A DNA stretch of 64,000 bases, from contig WEDG01004101.1 in NCBI GenBank assembly GCA_017591395.1, positions 62,001 through 126,000 of the forward strand, given 5' to 3'. The DNA comes from Schistocephalus solidus. Its lineage: Eukaryota > Platyhelminthes > Cestoda > Diphyllobothriidea > Diphyllobothriidae. Positions 45,494-57,700 of the stretch are shown piece by piece (within the stretch, counting starts at the first letter, position 1; each line of letters opens with the position of its first letter). A model generated the notes under the pieces. That model had not been told where the DNA came from. It saw nothing but the letters and a program-made list of their open reading frames with translations, and searched no databases. A program made the position numbers and the translations under genes.

Positions 45494-48400
45494 TTCCAAT
45501 GGCTGGTGATAGGAGCATCATCCACTTGGTAAATGTCATCAGCTGAGACGGGGATCGTGCATGGAGCGCGCGTGCGCCCGGCGCCAAGGACACGGCCTCG
45601 TTTCAGCTTGGCGGCTAGGATGATGCCAGCAGTTGCTCCTCGGAACCGCGTCGTTTCTGCCGTCTACAGTCTCTACAAATCCTTATCTTCGGCCAAATCT
45701 TTTTGAGCTCGTCAAAAGTAGACAGGCAAAAGTAGACAAGAAACAAATGGTGCTAAACACAAATGTCTTAAACTGAAGGTACTTTGTCTGAGCTAAAACC
45801 GTGAACATCGAACATGCTGGTGAGAATCTCCACCGAAACACAGTATTGAGTACTTAAGAAGATTTTTTTTTAAATTCATGTGCGGGTTACAATCTTCCAT
45901 GAAGGCAGGTATATGTTTCAGCCAGTAAAAGTCCAATTTTGAGATCTCTGCTCTAATGGAGGACTGCGAGGGACGTCCAAGAGGAAAGAGTTTAGAAGTA
46001 TGGGGGCAGTTAAACCTATAAAAAAGGCAGGGCTTGTGCCGACGTCACTTTTTAAGCGTTGGTTTACTCAGTTTAAAAAAAATACAAAGGAGTTGGCCAT
46101 CATCCTTATTCTAGCTGCCGATCAGCTCTGTCAGTGGCAAATTCCCAACACATCGGAACGGTTTTATGTGAAACACCCTAATCTACGCGCATCATACTGT
46201 AGAGAACATAAGAACCAGGTTTTACGGGTGCCTGCATGTCAGTCCACCATGACATGTCCACTAAAAGGGTACAAACCTGCACACAAATCTAAATGGTCGT
46301 CGTTGTGGGTGGGAGAAGTAAATGATCAGGACAAAGGTGCGCAATGTTGGTAATCTCAAGGAGACGCTCACCACATATGCAAATACCTCTGGAGAGCTAG
46401 GAAGAATTTCTGTGCGTCTGAGTGAGCACCAGCATCCTCTGCTGGCGGATAGACACAAAGAAGTGGAGAGAGAGAGAGAGGAGAACATACGTCGTCCACA
46501 GCCATGAGTGATTTCTGAGGACAGCTCTATGTCTCGCTGCGGTATCCAGGGGAAGCAGAATCTCCGTAGAATTAGAGCCTCCAGGTGAGTGGAGAATGCC
46601 AAACAGCGCACATCCTGTAGCAATTTGCATTCTATGCTCAATAGTCGGTACGAGGAGCTCGATCGTTTACTCTTAAGTATTCACAAAAAATTGGGAAACG
46701 GTAGGTTATTTACAGTACAAAGAAAGCCAGAAATCCCAGGCTCGTGTAATACGGACCGGTGGTAATAGGGGTTCTACAGGTGGGGCATTACAACTGGGTA
46801 ATATAAGGTGTATGAAGTCCTTGCAACATTGCATGTGATGTCTTTTCTTCTCTTTGAATTTGCGACGTTGATAGCGCGCATCTGGCGAAAGGCTCCAAAA
46901 CTCCGATAGCCATAGCTGAGAGCGGCTTGGAAGCCCCGGCTGACTTCAGTGCCGGGTTTCACATAGAAAGCCTTCGGTAGAATCCTGTTGCTTCGACATC
47001 GGTGTAAAAAGGATAATTTTTCTGGCGTGAAAAATTGACAAATTTCCCACTTTTTCATCGTCAAGCATAAAGCAAAACACTAGTCTGGGCAGTTTCTGGC
47101 TGTCCTGGTGCTAAACTTAACCTACGGTTACCAAAATTTGAAGAAATGACCTAGAAAGAAAGCTTACAGGTATCACTGCTTCAGACTAGACTATTGGGTA
47201 ATACTTTCACGAAACATACTTAGGATTGAATGCTTTCCGCCACCGAGATTCCAACCGATGTCTCCAACAGAACAGGAACGTGCACTTGTTCTGGTGCGGC
47301 CATATCAAACTAGACAGAATTACTTAAGAGCCAAATGGTGGGAATGGAATTGGTTTCGGCTGCATGTATCTTTTGTCAAGTTTGAATAACTCTCTTTGAC
47401 CCAATGAAAACCCTCCATATAGGAGTGGTGTTCGTTTGTCCTGTCCTGACTGCAGAACTAAAATGGGTGTTCCCTTGGAGTTCGGAGATCTGGTCAGTTA
47501 TCAGTCTGGAGAGATGGGATTTAAACTGACTGATGGCACTGACTAAGTCAAACATGTTACTTCCACCCTCCCCTAACTTTGATATCGATATTTTACAAGG
47601 TATCTTTTTAATGGGTGGCACTGAGTTAAACCTGATCTAGGCCCCGAGGCCAGTTGAAACTTCCCAGCCGGCCTAAAGTATATTTCATATCTCATGAAAC
47701 GTCAACCATAATTCTGAAATGTGTTTTCGAGTAATACAAGGTACTTAAGTTGTATTGTCGCATTTATTATCGTGCAGACTGCTCCCAAGATATTTCAGCC
47801 ACCTTTTAAAAGAGCGCCTTTCTGGCCAACCGCAGAAATTATGCTCTGTAAAAATTGCTAATTAAGTCGTATGCGATTTTCTCCTTTATTTCGATGCTCT
47901 TATTAATCCAAATATATTGTAAAGAAAACATGTAAAAATATTATTTTTGTACTCCTTAAATAACAACTTACATCTTTAAATTTTAAACCGAAACAAAGGG
48001 TATCTTTCGGTTTGTAAAAGATTGTAATTATGCAATATTTTAAAAACTTTCAATCTTTATCCATAACCCATCGCACCCATCAATTTATTAATGTTGCCTA
48101 CAATGTATGCAACATGATCTAAATCAATTACAAAATTTGATGAGAACCCTGTGACCTCTTCTTCATACCGTAGAAAACTTTGTGACCTTTCCTTACACAG
48201 ATTATATACAGCATGTAGTTCGGAAACCTTGAATTCAAGTGTAGCGGCCGGTAGGGTTCAAGATTATCAGCAATTTAGAAACTTTTTAAAAATCAAAAAT
48301 ATAACCTTTCTTCAAGCTTAAAATTTGAAGAAGACATTATTTTATATCCAATGATTAAAGGAAAAATATTTTTTGCATGTTTTCTATAAAATACATTTGA

Positions 48401-50236
48401 ATTAATAAAATCATTGAAAATCAAGGATAAAATTGTATACTACTTAAGTTACAACTTGTTACAGAGTATACTTTTTGCAGGTGCTCAAAAAGAAGCTCAT
48501 ACAAAAGTCAGCATCCTACGGATTTTCTACTTACATAATTTCTTTGAATCGAAAATACATTTCAGAATTTGGATTGACGTTTCATGAGATAGGGAATGAA
48601 CTGAAAAACGGCTTTTCTGTTTTAATAAAGTTTCTAGCCGCTAACGATTCGACCGGCGTTGATGACAAGGTCCACCGTGTGCCCACCCTTGATGTGGGTG
48701 CAGGGCGAAGGACTTTCACGTGAATTGGTTCATAGTGATATTAGACTTGTTCGGACTCTGTCGCACTCTCTCCCCTTTCCCCTGGGTCCGGTTTCAAGAT
48801 ATAGTCAAGTGGACCGGAGGCGGAATAGGACGCAAGTGTCTGGCGCTGCGTGAACTCGCATCTGGGCGTACCATCACACCCACCACCCTGCTTTACGCAC
48901 AAAAAACCAGGATTTCAGACAACAAGGAGGGGTGTGCCATAAGGGCCACAATAAGGAGGAGCTATTGCAGCCTTGAGAGGACAGCAGAGTTATTCCGTCA
49001 GCTGACAGTTCTTCGAGCCAGGGTTTTTAGTGCTTAGTTAGACATTCAAGCGTGCCAGTTTGTTTGCAGTGAGACAGTCGATCGCATGCTCTCTTTCCAC
49101 TCCCATACACCAGTCCACTGTCCACAGTCCACAGTCCACTGAAGCGGGGATTGGGTGTGTTGACTGGCGGAGGTTAACTGCGCCTGCCACGTAGACGACC
49201 TGACTGTTCGCACGCAATAAAACAGGATCTTACAAAAAGGGGATGGGTGGCTCGGATCTCACGAGTGATATTTTCCTTCTAAGAGAAACAAATATACCCA
49301 CTTGGTGGAGGATAGTAAATCAGGGACCACCGAACATACTTATTGTATATAAGTGATTAAACATTTTGAGCAGACTAAAGAGATCCAGAATATGAATATG
49401 CTGATAGTTCGCAGTTCTATTGATTTAGTTTAGTTTGACTAGGTCCAACAAAGGGAGGAATACTAAAATTGTCAAGAAAGAGTTGTAAGTAGCCCAGATT
49501 CATCCCTTTTGATACTCCGATAACATTGGGAAGATAAAACAGTAATAAGCTGTAGTTGGTGGCGCGTCTCAGGAAATGTTAGCCGAAATTCTGAGATAGG
49601 GTTTTTGGTTATAAAGGATTTCCCAGGTGGATTTTGAGTGCACCTAATTCCGGCTGCCTGTAAAAATTACGCCCGCGGTAACGGTAGGGTAACGGTACAG
49701 CACCCTGCCTCCACTCGTTTGATAGAAAAATAAGTTTTCTTAAAATTTAATATTCTAAAGAGGGGCACATTTTGGGTATAAAAAAACGTCTTACTTTCCG
49801 GATAATATTCAACTGGCCCTACTATTGGGCTTACATTTAGGCCTTCCAAACTACAAGCTGTATTTCTTGCAAGTAATGAAAACCCCATTTTACTCTGTGC
49901 TATTAAAAAAGATATAATGGACGAATCATAACATTTTGAAACTGATTTGAACTGTTTTGCAGTGTTGCGCATGCATTTTCATGCGCGAATTATATAAGAA
50001 ATATTTAAATCGACAAGCATTGAAAAGGAATGGAAAATTCGTAGCACATAACCAAGCACCATTAGCAATTGCAAATTTTCAAGTTGGTCAGAGAGAGACT
50101 CGTTCAAAAACAAGCATCCTAGCGTGACTGAAATATCTTAGGATGATGCTGTAAGATAATTGATATTAAAACACTACTGAAGTCATATTTTGGAAAAGAA
50201 AACACATTGGCAGCTGAACATTGTTAGCAGAGCCAA
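45494..50236. other. No recognisable gene
   Basis: The longest open frames are 46000-46353 (117 codons, plus) and 46261-46641 (126 codons, minus); they overlap and neither shows a known motif. The remainder is AT-rich and featureless to me. Confidence 0.4.
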
Positions 50237-50294
50237 GAGACACTGGAATTGCACTTTCCAGCTTATAAGCCAGCATCAGCCAGTCATACCCAGA
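50237..50294 (-). repeat. Short SINE-body fragment with hammerhead-derived module
   Basis: ACTGGAATTGCACTTTCCAG followed by TTATAAGCCAGCATCAGCCAGTCATACCC-type sequence matches the SINE hammerhead region on the minus strand. The core reads CTGATGC and the head and tail are missing. A relic. Confidence 0.6.
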
Positions 50295-52074
50295 ATTTCC
50301 GTTGACATTTCATGAGGTAGAATATCCCCCGTAGTCTTCCATCAAACAAGTAGAAGCAATGGTATTTTTGCACGCTTTCCTCAATTATGCTTCAATTTTA
50401 AGGCATCAAACTCATTAGAAAAATACCACACCTTAAATGACCACTTTTTAATGAATGGGTTTTTTTTGCATTTAACTGCCGATGTCTTGTTGTGACTGAA
50501 ATGTCATGAGTTTATATTGAATGATAAGCTTTATAACATCCCCAACTGAGCAATCCTTCTAAGTCAAAAGTCCTTTCCAGAACTTCAGTTAATGCTACCT
50601 AAGTTACGTCAACTACTGTGTTTTACCTTGATGTTCCGCCAACAACCCTGACGGACGGCACCGTACCAACAATCATTTTTAGGAGGAATATAAAAGCCTC
50701 GGAGCATTACAAACCATTGCAATGCGCCGATAAGGTCATCTGAGAGTCTTATGCACAAGAGTCAAAATGTTTGCATGAGGAGACAATCACAAGCTTTCGA
50801 GACCTGGAGCAAAAAAACGACGGTGCCCAATGAAAGGGCGCTCTACAATTTGCACGAACTGATGCCCATCATGTAGCACAGAAACGGCTACACTAAGCCT
50901 GTGCCGTAGTTACGATATCAAGAAGCAACAGATCGCATCACTTTTGACCTAGGAGTGGATACTGCCCATCACCTTGACGGGCTAATCCGTCGATGATTCA
51001 TCCACATTTAAAAATGCGTTTAGACCAGATGGATTATTCATCGTCGTCGTCGTCGTCTGTCGCATTCAGTTAGGCATCCAAGAGTTCCAACGGGGTAAAA
51101 TGAAGTCAGGTGCCATGGCTGCAGTGAGACGTGATGAACATTCTTCCCTAATGGCCTGTTTTTTAGTACACCTATCAGAACATTGATGTCAAAACAAGTG
51201 GTAGCCCTAAGGTTTCTGATATTGTGAAGATAAATTTCTCTGCCGCCTGCCCGCATTTCAGACAATACGCAGTCGCCTAAAACAAAAAGGAACATGACAC
51301 ATGGCTCAGACAGCTATTTGAACAGTTATCTCGTATGCTGTTAGTAGCCTTCAGCCCGAGATAAATGTGTCAGATATGAACACTCCCTCCACTGAAACTG
51401 CGTAGCCTATTCTGTTTCCATTAAAAAAATTCTTACCAAGTAAAGCTTTCAAGAGACCGATTCAGTCACAATAAAAACGCAACATTTGAAATTATTTGGG
51501 CTAGCAGCCTTTTTAGAGCAAGAATGTAGTCCACGGGAGCAAATCTATAGAGGTTCAGATGATGGCTTTCCGAACAGACTGTAACTAATAAAGGAGTCAT
51601 TGGACCCAACTATGGAAAACTCGGTGTCCTTGATGGGATTCGAGCGCATGACAGCCAGGGCAATGCATGGGCTCAACTACCACTAACCACATTTGATAAG
51701 AGGCCACGACGAGAGCTGTGATTTCAATCCCATTTGGGTCAAGTTACTCTCTCGGCCTACTGTAACATATGAAATCCACCAATTCTGAGACAGTCAGCTG
51801 GCTTCCCAAGCAGAATTCCGTAAACTATCAATCCAGAATCAACCAGGTTACTAGCAGGCTCACTTAATGATTCGGTGTTTTGCTAGGTTTTAACCAAATT
51901 AATTATTAATATTTGTTTAAAAAACAGTAATTAATTAAATGAATAGGGGTTACTTATATGGACCCAAACAGGACTCGGAAAGAGGAACGGCCCGCGAAAG
52001 TAATAAAAGTGGTCATGCGCACAATTCAAGAAATCTTAACTATTTCTGTTTCTAAACAAAAAATTAGCCACAAC
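50295..52074. other. No recognisable gene
   Basis: Only short open frames and nothing repetitive that I can relate to other parts of the window. Confidence 0.45.
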
Positions 52075-52235
52075 AACAACCTTAACCGTTCCCCTGTATA
52101 ACTCTACCCTAAACATCAATCCTACATTAAAATTTAACTCTAACCTTAGCTCTATCTTACCTTAACGCTAACCCTTATCCTAAGTTTATAACAAACCCTA
52201 AAATGAACCATAACCTTAACAATAAAGGTTACCCT
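52075..52235 (+). repeat. Second degenerate telomere-like tract
   Basis: Phrases such as CTTAACC, TACCCTAAAC, CTAACCTTAG, GCTAACCCTTA and CATAACCTTAAC over about 160 bp, in the same orientation as the tract at 44.8 kb. It lies about 500 bp before the 147-bp satellite. Confidence 0.55.
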
Positions 52236-52478
52236 ATTTTCCTTGAATTCAGCTCAAAGGCCTCTATGCGGTGAGCAATTCCCGTTTTCATGTCCTGTTA
52301 GCGGAGGCCATATAAGTAAGCCCTATCATTAAGTTAGCATGGCGGATCCTGGATTGACTGTTTAGGAAATCCTGCTTGAGTAGTTAGCTAACTGAATCAG
52401 AATTGGTGGATTCCATACGTTGCAGTAGGCTTGGCGGGTGACCTGACCCAAGTGTGATTAACGTCATGGCTCTCGTTA

Positions 52479-52551
52479 GGGCCTCATAGCTCAGATGGTG
52501 AGAATGCTAGCCTTAACTTTTCTGTCCCGGGTTCGTATCCCATCGTGGCCG
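52479..52551 (+). repeat. tRNA-like pseudogene or SINE head
   Basis: A good box A, TAGCTCAGATGG (52487-52498), and box B-like GGTTCGTATCC (52530-52540) at tRNA spacing, with GGCC at both ends as a remnant acceptor stem. The anticodon and T stems do not pair well, so it is probably not a functional tRNA. Confidence 0.5.
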
Positions 52552-52739
52552 CTGAATTTCCTAGATGAGTCGAATTAATGACTAAAATCGGCAAAAACCT
52601 CTTAATACAAAAGGACTTTAAAGAATTTCCTGAACGAGCAAACGAAGCATAACATAACTTGAATGATCTCATATATGGAGAAGAACCTAGGATGGATTTT
52701 AGCAGTCACTGCACTTTCTGTTATGATTACTACCGACAA

Positions 52740-54707
52740 CGACTAGGTAGACTCGGCGACAGATCTCACGAACGAGTATCTGAAAAGCTGAAATGTGTTT
52801 CAGATTATCCAGAGGTACTTACGCAGAGTTGTAAGAGAACCTGTCGTACGCCTGAATCTTCGTATTCCAGCGATGATGCGTGAATGCTTGTATTGATGGC
52901 CAGCGACAGATCTCATGAACTATTATCCAAAAAACTGAAATGCGTCTCAGATTATCCAAGGTTACATAATCAGCGTTTTAATATTACGTTTCGTACACCA
53001 AAATCATTGCAGCCCGCCGATGATACGTGAGAGCTTGTATTTACTATCAGTGACAGATCTCTTGAACTCTTATCCAAAAAGGTGAAATGCTCTTCAGCTT
53101 ATCCAAGGGTACTTTGGCAGAGCTATAAGAGTACTTGTCGAACACCAAAAGCATCCCACGCCAGCGATGACGCGTGAGAGCTTCTGTTTACGGTCAGCGA
53201 CAGATCTCATTAATTGTTATCCAGTAGGCTGAAATGAGTTTCAGATTACCCAAGTCTCTTAGGCAGAGTTGGAAATGTACGTCATGTTCAACAGAATTAT
53301 CGAATTCCAGCGATGACGCATGAGAGCTTGTATTCACGGTCAGCGACAGATCTCATGAATTGTGACAGAAAAAAATGACATGTGTTTCAGTTTATCCAAG
53401 ATTACGTAGGCAGAGTTGTAAGAGTAAATGTCGTACATCATAATCATCACATCCCAGTGACGATGCGTGAGAAATTGTATTAAAGTTGAGAAACAGCTCT
53501 CATGAATTGTCAACCAAAAAGCTGAAATGCGTTTCACATTATCCAAGGTTACTGATGTAGAGTTGTAAGGGTACATGTCGTAAACCTGAATCATGGCATT
53601 CCATCTACGCTGCGTAAAAACATTTATTTACGGTCAGCATCCGATCACATGAACTGTTACCCAAAAAGCCGAAATGCGTTTAATATTATCCAAGGTTATT
53701 TAGGCAGAGTTAACGGAGTACATCTCATACACCTAATCATCGCCTGCCAGCAATGATGCGTGAGAGCTTGCATTAAATATCAGCGACAGGTCTCATGAAC
53801 TCTTATCCAACAAGCTTAAAATGCATTTAATATTATCCAAGGTTTTTTGCAGAGTTCTATGAGTAATTGGAAAACACCATAATAATCGCATCCCAGCGAT
53901 GATGTACGAGAGCTTGTATAAACGGTCTGTGATTCAGATTATCCAAGGTAACTTTGGCAGAAGTGTAAAACTACCTCTCGTTCCCGAACATCATCCCACC
54001 CCAGCTAGGAATCGTGAAAGATTTATTAACGGCCAGCTACAGATCTAGTGAAATGCCTTTCAGCTTATCCAAATTTAAAAAGGCAGAGTTGTAAGATGAC
54101 CTGTCTTTTCCAGAATACGTATCCCAGCAATAATGCGTGAGAGCTTGTATTTACGGTCAGCGGCAGATCTCATGAACTGTTCTCCAAAAAGTTGAAAAGC
54201 ATTTCATATAATCCAAGGTTACAACGGCAGAGATGTAAGGGTAACTGTCATACACCCGAATCACCGCCTTCCAGCGACGATGCGTGAGAGCCCGTATTTA
54301 CGGTTAGTGACAGATCTCATGAACTGTTATACAAAAAGGTGAAATGCGTTTCAGATTGTACACGGTTACCGAGGCAGAGTTGTAAGGGTAACCGTCGTAC
54401 ACCATTATCATCACATCCCAGCGATAATGCATGAGAGCTTGAAAAATTGGTCAGCGACAGATATTTCGAACTGCAATCCAAACCTCTGAAGTTTGAATCA
54501 GATTACATAAGGTAACTTTGGCAGAGTTGTAAAACGAACTCTCGTTCCTGAAAATCATCGCATAACAGCGATAATGCGTGAAAGCTTTATTTACGGTCAG
54601 CGACAGAACTCATGAATTCTTGATCCAAAAATATGAAATGCGTTTCAACTTATCCAAGGTTAACTAGGCAGAGTTGTAAAAATACCTCTCGTTCACCATA
54701 ATCATCG
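52740..54707 (+). repeat. 147-bp satellite, diverged monomeric edge
   Basis: The landmark GCGACAGATCTCA (or a variant) recurs at 52755, 52903, 53050, 53197 and 53343, a step of 146-148 bp. Monomers share GATGCGTGAGAGCTTGTAT, TTATCCAAGG, GGCAGAGTTGTAAG and CCATAATCATCGCATCC-type phrases but differ considerably. Most contain an inverted repeat CTGAAA/TTTCAG. Unit length equals the nucleosome core length, which may be coincidental. Confidence 0.9.
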
Positions 54708-57700
54708 CATCCAAGCAAAGATGCGTGTAAACTTTATTTATGGTCAGTGACAGATCTTGTGAATTAATATACAAAAGAGGAAATGCCTTTCAGCTTATCC
54801 AAATGTAATAAGGCAGAGTTGTAAGATTAGCTGCCGTACACTATAATAATCACATCCAAGCGATATTGTAAGAGAGCTTGTATATTCCATCAGCGACAGA
54901 TATTAAAAACTGCAATCAAAAAGTCTGAAATTTGATTCAGCTTATCCAAGTTAACTTTGGCAGATTGTAAAACTACCTCTCGTTCCAACCAGCTGAAATG
55001 CGTTTCAGATTATCCCAGTTTACTTAGGTAGAGTTTTAGGATTAGCTGTCTTACACCATAATCATCAAGTCCCATCGATAGTGCGTGAGAGCTTGTATAT
55101 TCCAGTAGCGACAGATATTAGAAACTGCAATCCAAAAGTCTGAAATTTGATTCAGATTATCCAAGGTAACTTTGGCAGATTGTAAAACTACCTCTCGTTC
55201 CAACCAGCTGAAATGCGTTTCAGATTATCCAAGTTTACTTAGGTTGAGTTTTAGGATTAGCTGTCTTGCACCATAATCATAAAGTCCCATTGAGAGTGCG
55301 TGAGAGCTTGTATATTCCAGTAGCGACAGATATTAAAAACTGCAATCCAAAAGTCTGAAATTTGATTCAGATTATCCAAGGTAACTTTGGCAGATTGTAA
55401 AACTACCTCTCGTTCACCATAATCATCGCATCCAAGCAAAGATGCGTGAAAACTTTATTTATGGTCAGTGACAGATCTTGTGAATTAATATAAAAAGAGG
55501 AAATGCCTTTCAGCTTATCCAAATGTAATAAGGCAGATTTGTAAGATTAGCTGTCGTACACTATAATAATCACATCGAAGCGATATTGCGTGAGAGCTTG
55601 TATATTCCAGTAGCGACAGATATTAAAAACTACAATCCAAAAGTCTGAAATTTGATTCAGCTTATCCAAGGTAACTTTGGCAGATTGTAAAACTACCTCT
55701 CGTTCACCATAATCATCGCATCCAAAGCAAAGATGCGTGAAAACTTTATTTATGGTCAGTGACAGATCTTGTGAATTAATATACAAAGAGGAAATGCCTT
55801 TCAGCTTATCCAAATGTAATAAGGCAGATTTGTAAGATTAGCTGTCGTACACTATAATAATCACATCGAAGCGATATTGCGTGAGAGCTTGTATATTCCA
55901 GTAGCAACAGATATTAAAAACTGCAATCCAAAAGTCTGAAATTTGATTCAGATTATCCAAAGGTAACTTTGGCAGATTGTAAAACTACCTCTCGTTCACC
56001 ATAATCATCGCATCCAAGCAAAGATGCGTGAAAACTTCTTATGGTCAGTGACAGATCTTGTGAATTAATATAAAAAGAGGAAATGCCTTTTCAGCTTATC
56101 CAAATGTAATAAAGGCAGATTTGTAAGATTAGCTGTCGTACACTATAATAATCACATCGAAGCGATATTGCGTGAGAGCTTGTATATTCCAGTAGCGACA
56201 GATATTAAAAACTACAATCCAAAAGTCTGAAATTTGATTCAGCTTATCCAAGGTAACTTTGGCAGATTGTAAAACTACCTCTCGTTCACCATAATCATCG
56301 CATCCAAGCAAAGATGCGTGAAAACTTTATTTAATGGTCAGTGACAGATCTTGTGAATTAATATAAAAAGAGGAAATGCCTTTCAGCTTATCCAAATGTA
56401 ATAAGGCAGATTTGTAAGATTAGCTGTCGTACACTATAATAATCACATCGAAGCGATATTGCGTGAGAGCTTGTATATTCCAGTAGCAACAGATATTAAA
56501 AACTGCAATCCAAAAGTCTGAAATTTGATTCAGCTTATCCAAGGTAACTTTGGCAGATTGTAAAACTACCTCTCGTTCACCATAATCATCGCATCCAAGC
56601 AAGATGCGGTGAAAACTTTATTTATGGTCAGTGACAGATCTTGTGAATTAATATACAAAAAGAGGAAATGCCTTTCAGCTTATCCAAATGTAATAAAGGC
56701 AGATTTGTAAGATTAGCTGTCGTACACTATAATAATCACATCGAAGCGATATTGCGTGAGAGCTTGTATATTCCAGTAGCAACAGATATTAAAAACTGCA
56801 ATCCAAAAAGTCTGAAAATTTGATTCAGATTATCCAAGGTAACTTTTGGCAGATTGTAAAACTACCTCTCGTTCACCATAATCATCGCATCCAAGCAAAG
56901 ATGCGTAGAAAACTTTATTTATGGTCAGTGACAGATCTTGTGAATTAATATAAAAAAGAGGAAATGCCTTTCAGCTTATCCAAATGTAATAAGGCAGATT
57001 TGTAAGATTAGCTGTCGTACACTATAATAATCACATCGAAGCGATATTGCGTGAGAGCTTGTATATTCCAGTAGCAACAGATATTAAAAACTGCAATCCA
57101 AAAGTCTGAAATTTGATTCAGCTTATCCAAGGTAACTTTGGCAGATTGTAAAACTACCTCTCGTTCACCATAATCATCGCATCCAAGCAAAGATGCGTGA
57201 AAACTTTATTTATGGTCAGTGACAGATCTTGTGAATTAATATAAAAAGAGGAAATGCCTTTCAGCTTATCCAAATGTAATAAGGCAGATTTGTAAGATTA
57301 GCTGTCGTACACTATAATAATCACATCGGGAAGCGATATTGCGTGAGAGCTTGTATATTCCAGTAGCGACAGATATTAAAAACTGCAATCCAAAAAGTCT
57401 GAAATTTGATTCCAGCTTATCCAAAGGTAACTTTGGCAGATTGTAAAACTACCTCTCGTTCACCATAATCATCGCATCCAAGCAAAGATGCGTGAAAAAC
57501 TTTATTTATGGTCAGTGACAGATCTTGTGAATTAATATACAAAAGAGAAATGCCTTTCAGCTTATCCAAATGTAATAAGGCAGATTTGTAAGATTAGCTG
57601 TCGTACACTATAATAATCACATCGAAGCGATATTGCGTGAGAGCTTGTATATTCCAGTAGCGACAGATGGTAAAAACTGCAATCCAAAAGTCTGAAATTT

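Noticed and set aside
44935..45593. Long frames of about 190-197 codons (poly-Gln, poly-Leu, Ser/Asn-rich)
   Set aside because: Several strands and frames are open at once because the DNA is a CTG/TTG repeat; no non-repetitive domain accompanies them.
46000..46353. 117-codon plus-strand frame, possible exon
   Set aside because: No recognisable motif, overlaps an equally long opposite-strand frame, and no splice or promoter evidence that I can judge by eye.
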